From the NCBI GenBank assembly GCA_964579325.1, contig CAZOHN010000090.1, positions 1-13,913 of the forward strand: DNA of 13,913 bases, written 5' to 3'. Below the pieces are notes generated by a model. The model saw only the letters and a program-made list of their open reading frames with translations, was not told the DNA's origin and made no database searches. Numbering within the stretch: the stretch's first letter is position 1; every line of letters begins with the position of its first letter. Shown here piece by piece: positions 7,335 through 13,761 of the stretch. The position numbers and the translations under genes are program-made. Source of the DNA: CAZOHN01 sp964579325. Its GTDB lineage: Bacteria > Pseudomonadota > Alphaproteobacteria > Rhodobacterales > Rhodobacteraceae.

Positions 7335-8188
7335 GCCGCCTCCCAGGTCGCTTCGGCCTGCATGCAGGTGAGGCCCGCGTCCGTCACCGTCGAAAGCTTC
7401 ACGCCGCCCGGCACCGCCTCGCCCATCAGCCGCAGCCCGTCGAAATGAAAGAGCGGCCGCACGCCCCGGAACGCGAACCGCGCCGGAAAGGCGCCGCCCG
7501 CCCGCGCCCGCGCGGCCTGCATCAGCAGGATCGCCTGCAACGGGCCGTGGACGACGAGGCCGGGGTATTTCTCCACCCCGGTCGCATAGTCGAGGTCGAA
7601 GTGAATCCGGTGGGCGTTGAACGTCACGGCCGAGAACCGGAACAGCCGCACCGTGTCCATCGCCACCCGCTCCTCCCAGTCGGGTCGCTCGGGCGCGGGC
7701 ACCGGGGGCGGGGGCGCAAAGCGGTCGGGCATCGCAACATAGACGATGTCCTGTTCCTCCTCGATGCAGAGGCCCGCCGCACCATGCAGGTCATGCCGCA
7801 CCGTCACGAACACCATCCGCCCCGAGGCGCCCTGCTTTTCAGCGATCTTCACGATCTCCGAGCGCTTGCGGATCGTCTCGCCGATGCGCAGCGCCGCGTG
7901 CTGGCGCAGCCGCCCGCCCGCCCACATCCGCCGCTCCAGCGGCACCGGCGGCAGGAAGCCGCCCCGCGCGGGGTGGCCGTCAGGGCCAAGGCCCGACATC
8001 GGCGTGTCGGGCAGAAAGGCGATCCACTGCCACAGGGGCGGCAGCACGCCCCCCTCCGCGATTCCCGCCGCAGCCTGCGCGCTTGCGCCCATGTCGAGCG
8101 TCGCGGCAAGCTGGCGGGCGCGGGTCAGGTTCACGCGGTCTTCCGCCTCCTCGACCCTCCCGATCCAGGCGTCGAACTCGCCCGACAT
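7331..8188 (-). CDS. meh: Mesaconyl-C4-CoA hydratase-like protein (3-methylfumaryl-CoA hydratase, MaoC/FAS1-like)
   Basis: This 285-residue double-hotdog hydratase of the MaoC/FAS1-like dehydratase family would hydrate 3-methylfumaryl-CoA to (S)-citramalyl-CoA. The N-terminal half carries GPDGHPARGGFLPPVPL (68-84) and RRMWAGGRL (86-94), then RKRSEIVKI and FVTVRHD. The C-terminal hotdog holds the active-site-like stretch FNAHRIHFDLDYA (190-202) and VVHGPLQA (212-219). ATG 8188 is the likely start, with GAGGGAG 7 bases upstream; a GTG at 8215 has no such site. It is the first gene of a two-gene operon, overlapping mct by 4 bases. Itaconyl-CoA hydratase (Ich) belongs to the same family and yields the same product, so substrate choice rests partly on the Mct neighbour. 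Confidence 0.8.
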   Translation of the reverse strand: MSGEFDAWIGRVEEAEDRVNLTRARQLAATLDMGASAQAAAGIAEGGVLPPLWQWIAFLPDTPMSGLGPDGHPARGGFLPPVPLERRMWAGGRLRQHAALRIGETIRKRSEIVKIAEKQGASGRMVFVTVRHDLHGAAGLCIEEEQDIVYVAMPDRFAPPPPVPAPERPDWEERVAMDTVRLFRFSAVTFNAHRIHFDLDYATGVEKYPGLVVHGPLQAILLMQAARARAGGAFPARFAFRGVRPLFHFDGLRLMGEAVPGGVKLSTVTDAGLTCMQAEATWEAA

Positions 8189-8214
8189 GAAGTTACTCCC
8201 TCGCCCACGGCTCA

Positions 8215-8258
8215 CGCAATTTTATTGCGCTATGGTGGCGCGCATGGGGGGATGTCAA
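8215..8258 (-). promoter_or_regulatory. Predicted promoter and palindromic operator of the meh-mct operon
   Basis: On the minus strand a perfect TTGACA at 8253-8258 is followed, after 18 bases, by CATAGC (8229-8234). The inverted repeat CGCAAT-TTT-ATTGCG (8215-8229, plus strand) sits over the expected transcription start and touches the -10, a typical repressor position. The TGA of the upstream acetyltransferase gene lies inside the -35 hexamer. The regulator is unknown. Confidence 0.5.
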
Positions 8259-8791
8259 CCCCGCGGGTGCGGGTCCCGGGCATCGAGGGTGAGGTACACG
8301 CTGTCGCACCACTCCTGTCCCCACTGCATCGTGCGTTCCGCCCGTCTGGTCTCGCGGAAGCCCAGCCGGGTGAGCAGGCCCAGCGACCGGGCATTGCGTG
8401 GGTCGGCCTCGGCGGTAAGCGCGTCCATGCCATGCCAGGAGAACAGGTGCCCGATCGCCGCCTCCAGCGCCTCGCGCGCAAGACCGAGGCCCCAGAGGCC
8501 CGGGTGCAGCAGGATGCCCACTTCCGGCAGCCGCCAGGCCCCTGCCTTGCCTACCGCGCGGCCCTCGTGCTCGATCACGAAGTCGTCGGCCACCGAGGCC
8601 GGGGCCTCGATCATGTCGCGCAGGAAGATCTGCGTCGCCTCCAGCGTCTCGTGGGGCGGGCGCGACCAGTAGCGCATGGCGTCCGGTCGGGTCAGGATGC
8701 CGTGCAGATCCATGAGATCGGCCGGCTGAGCCCGTCTGAGCCGCAGGCGCGCGGTTTCGATCACATCGGGGCGGGGCAGGTCATCGCGCAT
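8255..8791 (-). CDS. GNAT family N-acetyltransferase (RimJ/RimL type)
   Basis: This 178-residue protein has the layout of RimJ/RimL-like acetyltransferases, which move acetyl from acetyl-CoA to an amine. The start IETARLRLRRAQPADLMDL (11-29) is the usual first strand and helix. The acetyl-CoA loop is in PGLWGLGLAREALEAAI, near 97-113. The C-terminal motif NARSLGLLTRLGFRE follows, near 133-147. The length is normal. The substrate cannot be read from sequence: ribosomal proteins, small amines and antibiotics are all possible for this family. Its ATG overlaps the end of the acylase gene by 11 bases, so the two are translated together. Its stop lies in the -35 box of the meh-mct promoter. Confidence 0.85.
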   Translation of the reverse strand: MRDDLPRPDVIETARLRLRRAQPADLMDLHGILTRPDAMRYWSRPPHETLEATQIFLRDMIEAPASVADDFVIEHEGRAVGKAGAWRLPEVGILLHPGLWGLGLAREALEAAIGHLFSWHGMDALTAEADPRNARSLGLLTRLGFRETRRAERTMQWGQEWCDSVYLTLDARDPHPRG

Positions 8792-11252
8792 CTGCGGGGT
8801 CTATCCGGGTAATGCCGACCGCGCCGGCACGGGCGAGGTCGGGGTCGAGTGTCATCGGCACATATTCACCACGACGCCAGAGTTCGCCAAGATCATCATA
8901 GTGCCGCGACAGAAAATGTCCCGACTGTCCGCCGGCGATGACGTAGACCGAGCTGTCGGGATCGGAGAAGTCGTAGACCCCCCGGTAGCCCGCGCCGTGC
9001 ACGTTGCGAAACGGCGCGGCACCGGTGCCCTGCGTCAGCCCCCGCATCAGCGTGTGGTCGCCCCCCGAGGTCGACTGCCGGATGTTCACGAACCAGTTCA
9101 GCACCGGAAAATCGCCAAGGATCGAGTGGCCGTGCACTGCCTCGTGCGCGTCGCCCCACCGGACGCTTTCGATGGCGCCCGGGTGGGTTTCGCCGATCCA
9201 GACCAGCGCGTCGTCCAGCGCCATCCGCGCGATGTCGGTGCAGGTCTCCTCGGCCGTCGACTGGATCACGTTGCACCAGACTGCCGCGCCGTCGATGTCG
9301 CGGAACACCCGCTCGATGAACAGCGGCTCGACATGGGTGAAGATCGCCGAGAGCGGTCCGATCTCGTCGCGGATCAGCCGCTCCTGCAGCGCGCGCATCC
9401 AGGCGGCGTAGATCAGCGGCTCGGGCATGTGCTCGTTCATCTCGCCGTTCCACGCCGCGAGAAGGTTCAGCGCCTCCTGGCGCAACCGCTCAGGTGTGCC
9501 CGCGGGAGCTGCCTCGCCGGTGAACCACAGCTCCCCCCCAACCAGCGCCAGCAGCGTCACGGCATCGGGCGCCACGGTATCGAGCTGCGCCTCGACAAAG
9601 CTGTCGCGGGTATGTACCTCGCGCGCCTGCATCAGGCGCTGCCACCGCTGCACCCGCTGGGTGTCGCCCCAGTCAAACCCGATGTGCAGCGGGAACGGGC
9701 GGTCCACCACCTTGTTGTTGGTGTTGCCAAGGATGCCGCCCTCGGGGTTCACGAAGCGCGGGTTCGCCTCGGGCGGCAGCCAGCCCTGCCAGCGGTTCGC
9801 GGGCACCCAGCCCGGCGCGGGGTATCGCCCCTGGCTCTGATGCGCGGCGTCGCGGCGGGGCAGCGCGCCGGTCGTGGCCATCGCGATTGCCCCCTCGGCA
9901 TCGGCCAGCACCAGGTTCTGCACCGGCGCCACCGCCAGCGGCACCGCCTCGAGCGCGGCCTCCACCGTCCCCGCCCGCATCAGCGACAGCGCGAAGCTCA
10001 GCGATGTGTCGTCGCGGCGCAGGCCCGTCCATCCCAGCGCCATGACATGGCCGGGCGGCGTGACGGTCCCGATGGCTTCGTGGTCGCCGGGAAGGACCGG
10101 GCCGTTCCGGGTGGACTGCACCCGCACCGTGATCGGTGCCGCGTCGCGCACCTGCACGATCGTGGGCCGCACCTCGAGGTTCTCCCAGCCCGTCTCGGTG
10201 CGATATTCCGTCGGGTCGGCCGGGTTCAGCTCTTCGAGGAACAGGTCCTGGTCGTCGGCATGGGCCGCCGTCAGGCCCCAGGCCAGCCGGTCGCTCCGCC
10301 CCACCAGCACTGCCGGAACGCCCGGATAGGTCCCCCCGATCACCGCGCCCGAGGCGAGGTCGAGCCGGGCGAGATACCACGGCGGGGGGGCCGAGAACCC
10401 CATGTGGGGATCGTTCGCCAGCAGCGCCGTGCCGCCCGCCGCGCGGCTGCGCTGTGCAGCCCAGGCATTCGAGGCCCCCTCGAGCCCCGCCGGCCGCAGC
10501 GGCGAGAAACGGCCCGTTGGCCCTGCACTGGCGGTCCGGACCGGCTGCACCCCGGGCGCGAGTTCGGCATAGCGGGGCAGGGCGGCCACACCGGGGCCCT
10601 CGGCGTCGGGCAACAGGTCCAGCAGCCGGTCCCCGGGCAGCACCAGCGACAGTTGCGCCCGCCGCACCTCCGCGCCGATCTGCCCGGTCTGGCTCAGCGC
10701 CGCGAGCTTCATCAGCGCGATCGAGTCGGCCGGCGCCCAGGCCGCGATCTCGGGCCGGAACAGGAAGAACTCCGGCGCTCCGCGCCCCAGCGCCTCGGTG
10801 TTCACCGTCGCGATCCAGGCGTTCACGCCCGCCGCATAGGCCTCCAGCGCCGCCAGCGTATAGCCGTCCTGCACCGCGACCGAGGCCGCCGCTGCCCCGT
10901 AAATGTCGAGCCGTCGCATCAGCGCATCGGTCTGCACCTCGCCCGGCCCGAACAGCTCGGCAAGCCGCCCCTGCGCGGTCCGCCGCGCCAGCGTCATCTG
11001 CCACAGCCGGTCCTGCGCATGGGCGAAGCCCAGCCCGAAGTAGACATCGACATCCGTGGCCGCGAAGACATGCGGCACGTTCCAGGTATCGCGCACGATC
11101 TCGATCGTCCCGCGCGGCCCCTCGAGCCGATAGCTCGCCCCATAGTCCGGCAGCGATCGCGACGCGAACCAGTAGGCCCCGAAGGCGGCAAGCGCGGTCA
11201 GCCCCGCAAGGGCGAGGAACAGGCGGACGAGCCAGCGGAAGAGGGTCGCCAT
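8781..11252 (-). CDS. Penicillin acylase family protein (N-terminal nucleophile amidohydrolase)
   Basis: This 823-residue precursor hydrolyses an amide bond after self-cleavage into alpha and beta chains. A hydrophobic segment at about 5-30 is a signal anchor or signal peptide, placing the enzyme outside the cytoplasm. The alpha region has family motifs GTIEIVRDTWNVPHV (48-62) and GFAHAQDRLWQMTLARR (75-91). The cleavage site is GA|SNAWA, making Ser261 the nucleophile and new N-terminus of a 563-residue beta chain. Further marks are LLANDPHM at 277-284, HADDQD at 331-336 (a calcium-site-like stretch), and GNTNNK at 509-514, which contains the likely oxyanion Asn. Natural substrates of this family include penicillins, N-acyl-homoserine lactones and other acyl amides; none can be chosen from sequence. 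It lies upstream of, and overlaps, a GNAT acetyltransferase gene. Confidence 0.93.
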   Translation of the reverse strand: MATLFRWLVRLFLALAGLTALAAFGAYWFASRSLPDYGASYRLEGPRGTIEIVRDTWNVPHVFAATDVDVYFGLGFAHAQDRLWQMTLARRTAQGRLAELFGPGEVQTDALMRRLDIYGAAAASVAVQDGYTLAALEAYAAGVNAWIATVNTEALGRGAPEFFLFRPEIAAWAPADSIALMKLAALSQTGQIGAEVRRAQLSLVLPGDRLLDLLPDAEGPGVAALPRYAELAPGVQPVRTASAGPTGRFSPLRPAGLEGASNAWAAQRSRAAGGTALLANDPHMGFSAPPPWYLARLDLASGAVIGGTYPGVPAVLVGRSDRLAWGLTAAHADDQDLFLEELNPADPTEYRTETGWENLEVRPTIVQVRDAAPITVRVQSTRNGPVLPGDHEAIGTVTPPGHVMALGWTGLRRDDTSLSFALSLMRAGTVEAALEAVPLAVAPVQNLVLADAEGAIAMATTGALPRRDAAHQSQGRYPAPGWVPANRWQGWLPPEANPRFVNPEGGILGNTNNKVVDRPFPLHIGFDWGDTQRVQRWQRLMQAREVHTRDSFVEAQLDTVAPDAVTLLALVGGELWFTGEAAPAGTPERLRQEALNLLAAWNGEMNEHMPEPLIYAAWMRALQERLIRDEIGPLSAIFTHVEPLFIERVFRDIDGAAVWCNVIQSTAEETCTDIARMALDDALVWIGETHPGAIESVRWGDAHEAVHGHSILGDFPVLNWFVNIRQSTSGGDHTLMRGLTQGTGAAPFRNVHGAGYRGVYDFSDPDSSVYVIAGGQSGHFLSRHYDDLGELWRRGEYVPMTLDPDLARAGAVGITRIDPADAR

Positions 11253-11269
11253 CGGGGTCTCGGTTGCGG

Positions 11270-11297
11270 TTGACCGTGGGTGTGGCGTCGTTAGTTA
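11270..11297 (+). promoter_or_regulatory. Possible promoter of the beta-hydroxyacid dehydrogenase gene
   Basis: TTGACC (11270-11275) lies 16 bases before TAGTTA (11292-11297) in the 87-base gap between divergent genes. The -10 match is weak. The gene's Shine-Dalgarno is AAGGGGAG at 11325-11332, 7 bases before ATG 11340. Confidence 0.35.
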
Positions 11298-11339
11298 CAG
11301 GGGCGCGACGGAACATGCAAAGCGAAGGGGAGTGAGGTC

Positions 11340-12218
11340 ATGGCGAAGGTTGCGTTTCTGGGACTTGGCGTGATGGGCTTCCCGATGGCGGGCCACCTCG
11401 CCGCCAAGGGCCACGAGGTCACCGTCTACAACCGCACCCTCGCCAAGGCCGAGGCCTGGGTCGCCAAGCACGGCGGCAGGCTCGGCCGCACCCCCGCCGA
11501 GGCTGCCCATGGCGCCGATTTCGTCATGGCCTGCGTCGGCAACGACGACGACCTGCGCAACGTCTGCACCGGCGAGGGCGGCGCCTTCGAGGGCATGGGC
11601 AAGGGCACCGTCTTCGTCGACCACACCACCGTCTCCGCCGCTGTCACGCGCGAGCTCTGGGCCAAGGCCGCCCGCCTCGGAGTGGGCTACGTCGACGCCC
11701 CCGTCTCGGGCGGGCAGGCCGGGGCCGAGAACGGCGTCCTTTCCATCATGTGCGGCGGCGAGGAGGCCGACTACGCCCGCGCCGAGCCGGTGATGGCCGC
11801 CTATGCCCGCATCTGCAAGCGTCTGGGCGACGCGGGCTCGGGCCAGATCGCCAAGATGATGAACCAGATCTGCATCGCCGGCCTCGTGCAGGGCCTCGCC
11901 GAGGCGCTGCGCTTCGGCGAGAAGGCGGGGATGGACGGCAAGGCCGTGGTCGAGGTGATCTCCCAGGGCGCGGCCGGCTCGTGGCAGATGGCCAACCGCC
12001 ACGCCACCATGCTGGATGGCAAGTTCGACTATGGCTTCGCGGTCGACTGGATGCGCAAGGACCTCGGCATCTGCCTGCAAACCGCCGACGAGATCGGCGC
12101 GCCCCTGCCAGTGACGGCGCTCATCGACCAGTTCTACAAGGACGTCCAGGCCATGGGCGGCGGCCGCTGGGACACCTCCTCGCTCATCGCGCGGCTGCGC
12201 GCGCTCGACGGAAAGTAG
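11340..12218 (+). CDS. NAD(P)-dependent beta-hydroxyacid dehydrogenase (3-hydroxyisobutyrate dehydrogenase family)
   Basis: This 292-residue oxidoreductase belongs to the 3-hydroxyisobutyrate/tartronate-semialdehyde/glyoxylate reductase family. The Rossmann motif GLGVMG is at 8-13. NR at 31-32 after the second strand, where NAD-specific members usually have an acidic residue, suggests NADP preference. The substrate-binding signature DAPVSGG is at 119-125. The catalytic lysine is K172 in GQIAKMMNQ, with N175 nearby. The length is standard. The exact substrate is uncertain: the family reduces or oxidises 3-hydroxyisobutyrate, tartronate semialdehyde, glyoxylate or succinate semialdehyde. It is transcribed away from the acylase gene and appears to stand alone. 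Its TAG stop falls inside a GTAG that begins a REP-like palindrome. Confidence 0.9.
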   Translation: MAKVAFLGLGVMGFPMAGHLAAKGHEVTVYNRTLAKAEAWVAKHGGRLGRTPAEAAHGADFVMACVGNDDDLRNVCTGEGGAFEGMGKGTVFVDHTTVSAAVTRELWAKAARLGVGYVDAPVSGGQAGAENGVLSIMCGGEEADYARAEPVMAAYARICKRLGDAGSGQIAKMMNQICIAGLVQGLAEALRFGEKAGMDGKAVVEVISQGAAGSWQMANRHATMLDGKFDYGFAVDWMRKDLGICLQTADEIGAPLPVTALIDQFYKDVQAMGGGRWDTSSLIARLRALDGK

Positions 12219-12234
12219 GTCGGGTTTCAACCCG
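12215..12234 (+). repeat. REP-like palindrome with GTAG head, overlapping a stop codon
   Basis: GTAG (12215-12218) leads, after two bases, into CGGGTT-TC-AACCCG (12221-12234), a perfect palindrome. A GTAG tetranucleotide next to a short hairpin is the hallmark of REP elements moved by RAYT transposases. The TAG is also the stop codon of the dehydrogenase gene. Confidence 0.5.
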
Positions 12235-12254
12235 CCGCCAGCCCTGCAGGGAAA

Positions 12255-12272
12255 GTGGGCAATCTGTCCACC
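12255..12272 (+). repeat. REP-like repeat, copy 1 of GTGGGCAATCTGYCCACC
   Basis: GTGGGCAATCTGTCCACC matches the copy at 13548-13565 in 17 of 18 bases and in the same orientation. The stem here (GTGGGC/GTCCAC) has one G·T pair. No GTAG head is present, so this copy looks decayed. Confidence 0.65.
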
Positions 12273-12285
12273 ACTCGCCCCAGTC

Positions 12286-12314
12286 GCGCAGGGCAGGCTT
12301 CAGCCGGCCTGCGC
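12286..12314 (+). repeat. Inverted repeat with TTCA centre, REP-like or terminator-like
   Basis: GCGCAGG (12286-12292) and CCTGCGC (12308-12314) are perfect 7-bp arms. An inner GGC-TTCA-GCC (12296-12305) forms a second stem. The GGCTTCAGCC core is like other GTAG-type REP elements. It could also end transcription of the dehydrogenase gene, though no T-run follows. Confidence 0.45.
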
Positions 12315-12372
12315 CAAGGCCGGCGTGGCCCATCCCCCGACCCTTGCCCTGCAGGGGCCGCTCCGAAGGGAT

Positions 12373-12413
12373 CGCTCACCCCTGACCGCTCCGCAGTGAG
12401 CGCTCAGGAGTGA
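12373..12413. repeat. Nested competing inverted repeats
   Basis: CGCTCAC (12373-12379) pairs perfectly with GTGAGCG (12396-12402). The overlapping TCACCCCTGA (12376-12385) pairs 9/10 with TCAGGAGTGA (12404-12413). The two stems exclude each other. No gene begins just downstream, so a repeat-element remnant is more likely than an attenuator. Confidence 0.4.
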
Positions 12414-12440
12414 CCGCCCCGTCAGCCGCGCGCCTCGCCT

Positions 12441-12465
12441 GTCATCCCCGCGCACGCGGGGACCC
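12441..12465. repeat. Dispersed-type palindrome (CCCCGCG-CA-CGCGGGG)
   Basis: Perfect 7-bp arms at 12446-12452 and 12455-12461 sit within GTCATCCCCGCG...GACCC. This is the shape of the common dispersed GTCATxCCCGCG palindrome found in many proteobacterial genomes. It lies 3 bases past the stop of the VPLPA-protein gene and could form its transcript-end hairpin. Confidence 0.6.
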
Positions 12466-12468
12466 ACC

Positions 12469-13293
12469 TCACCCCCGGCGCCGCCGCATCCCAAGCCCCG
12501 CTAGCGCCCCCAACGCCGCCAGCATACCAAGTGCCGAGGCCGGTAAGGGAACGGGTGCAGGTGTGCCAAGTGGATTCGGCGTCGGAGTCACGGACACGAG
12601 CTGCCATTTTCCGGGAGCCGACCGCGCATGCATGTAGGAGTCCCCCCCGATCGTCTGTTGGCCATCTGTGAAGAAGTAGTGCAGCGGATCAAACTCCGGG
12701 GAGCCGTCCGTGTACTGGCCTCCGCTCTGAACCACTTCTTTGTCGGGTCCGAACCTGATCCTGAACCCGTCGAACGGGAGAATGCCGCTCGCAATGAAGA
12801 AGGTGCTCAGCCCACCCTCCATGCGAAGAAATCCGAAGTCCGTGTACGGGGTATATCGCTCCTGTGACCCCCAGCCGAACGAGACGTGTCCGGGAGATCC
12901 TGCCTTGTAAACCCAAGTGAAACGATCCTCGATATTCGGGTAGTCGGCATAACCGGACGCGCGATACCAATCCAGGTTCGTGTTGAAGTCGAAGTCCGTA
13001 GTCAGCTCGAAGAATGCGTTGGCGAGGGTCCCTCCCGGAAACTTGCTCTCGTCAATGATAAGACGGGACTGAAAGGCGGGCGCAAACTCCCCGTCGACCC
13101 AGTTCTCCTCACCGTATCCGGCCCCGGTCTCGGCACATCCCAGTTTGCTGAACCCTTCGCTCCCCACAGGAAAGCGCTGTTCCGGCCCCCCGCAATAAAA
13201 CGGCTCCCCCTGATACTCATAGGTATAGATCGCCGCCCATGCCGCCATCGGCAGCACCCAGAGCGATACGATACACGCCAGCAAACGCCACAT
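12469..13293 (-). CDS. Exported VPLPA-CTERM sorting-domain protein, function unknown
   Basis: This 274-residue secreted protein has a signal peptide at 1-20 (MWRLLACIVSLWVLPMAAWA), probably cut before AIYTY. The C-terminus has the three-part sorting signal: VPLPA (248-252), a hydrophobic helix (about 253-268) and RRRR (270-273). In Rhodobacterales such proteins are processed by a VPLPA-specific exosortase. The body is rich in aromatic and acidic residues and has three early cysteines (34, 53 and one in the signal peptide at 7). I recognise no other domain. ATG 13293 is chosen because the signal peptide starts there; the upstream open frame is low-quality. The GC content is visibly lower than in the neighbours (30/60 at 12961-13020 against 49/60 at 6481-6540 in mct), suggesting acquisition from elsewhere. 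No exosortase gene is in the window. Confidence 0.82.
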   Translation of the reverse strand: MWRLLACIVSLWVLPMAAWAAIYTYEYQGEPFYCGGPEQRFPVGSEGFSKLGCAETGAGYGEENWVDGEFAPAFQSRLIIDESKFPGGTLANAFFELTTDFDFNTNLDWYRASGYADYPNIEDRFTWVYKAGSPGHVSFGWGSQERYTPYTDFGFLRMEGGLSTFFIASGILPFDGFRIRFGPDKEVVQSGGQYTDGSPEFDPLHYFFTDGQQTIGGDSYMHARSAPGKWQLVSVTPTPNPLGTPAPVPLPASALGMLAALGALAGLGMRRRRG

Positions 13294-13303
13294 GGCCAGA
13301 CCC

Positions 13304-13323
13304 TCACCCGTTATCCCGGGTGA
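13304..13323 (-). promoter_or_regulatory. Inverted repeat over the ribosome binding site of the VPLPA-protein gene
   Basis: TCACCCG (13304-13310) and CGGGTGA (13317-13323) are perfect 7-bp arms with a 6-base loop. On the minus-strand transcript the 3' arm includes GGTGAG, part of the GTGAGGG Shine-Dalgarno about 10 bases before ATG 13293. Folding would hide part of the RBS. It may instead be another REP-like remnant. Confidence 0.4.
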
Positions 13324-13542
13324 AAGGGTGCGGGAGGAGCGGGCGAGGGTCAACCCTCGAGGCCGTCGGGCTTCCCCGGCCATTCTGCACCTCTCATGGC
13401 GGCGCCTAACCGGACCCCTGCAGCGACCGCCGCCAGCGCGGCAGGCACAAGGGGCCCGCCCGCCGCTCAGGTCCTTCCCCCGGCCAAGCGCCATGTCCGG
13501 AACCCCACCGCGCGCGATCCCAACCGCACCGGAGGGGCCGCC

Positions 13543-13565
13543 GTAGCGTGGGCAATCTGCCCACC
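13543..13565 (+). repeat. REP-like repeat with GTAG head, copy 2 of GTGGGCAATCTGYCCACC
   Basis: GTAG (13543-13546) is followed after one base by GTGGGC-AATCT-GCCCAC and CC. The 6-bp stem is perfect. It matches 12255-12272 in 17/18 bases, so the two copies bracket the VPLPA-protein gene in direct orientation. Confidence 0.65.
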
Positions 13566-13728
13566 CTCAGGGCCATCCCGCGTGCTCCGAAACAGCGCGT
13601 CCTGCCACCTCACCGGCTTCAATCAGCGGTTCCCCCGGTGCGGCAGGGACGACGGCCAGAACCCGCGCCGCGCCTGCCGCTACCCCAAGCGTGAAAACGC
13701 CCCGAAACCCGACCGTGCGCCGCGTTTA

Positions 13729-13761
13729 CTGTGTACAGGCTGTGTACGGCCTGTGTACGGG
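13729..13761 (+). repeat. Three 11-bp direct repeats (CTGTGTACRGS)
   Basis: CTGTGTACAGG (13729-13739), CTGTGTACGGC (13740-13750) and CTGTGTACGGG (13751-13761) follow each other without gaps, and a degenerate fourth unit begins TTGTGCGG. The period is close to one helical turn, so a protein bound at each unit would sit on one face of the DNA. Confidence 0.75.

Noticed and set aside
11340..12218. Assigning the dehydrogenase firmly to valine breakdown (mmsB)
   Set aside because: No other valine-degradation gene is nearby, and the family motifs do not separate 3-hydroxyisobutyrate from tartronate semialdehyde or glyoxylate activity.
12441..12465. Possible CRISPR repeat, because CCCCGCG-CA-CGCGGGG resembles type I-E repeats
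   Set aside because: Only one copy exists in the window, with no spacers and no cas genes. It fits the common dispersed palindrome better.
13292..13546. Plus-strand open frame of 84 codons beside the VPLPA gene
   Set aside because: Its sequence is Arg/Pro/Ser-rich low complexity, without an RBS or recognisable motif, and it runs into repeat sequence.
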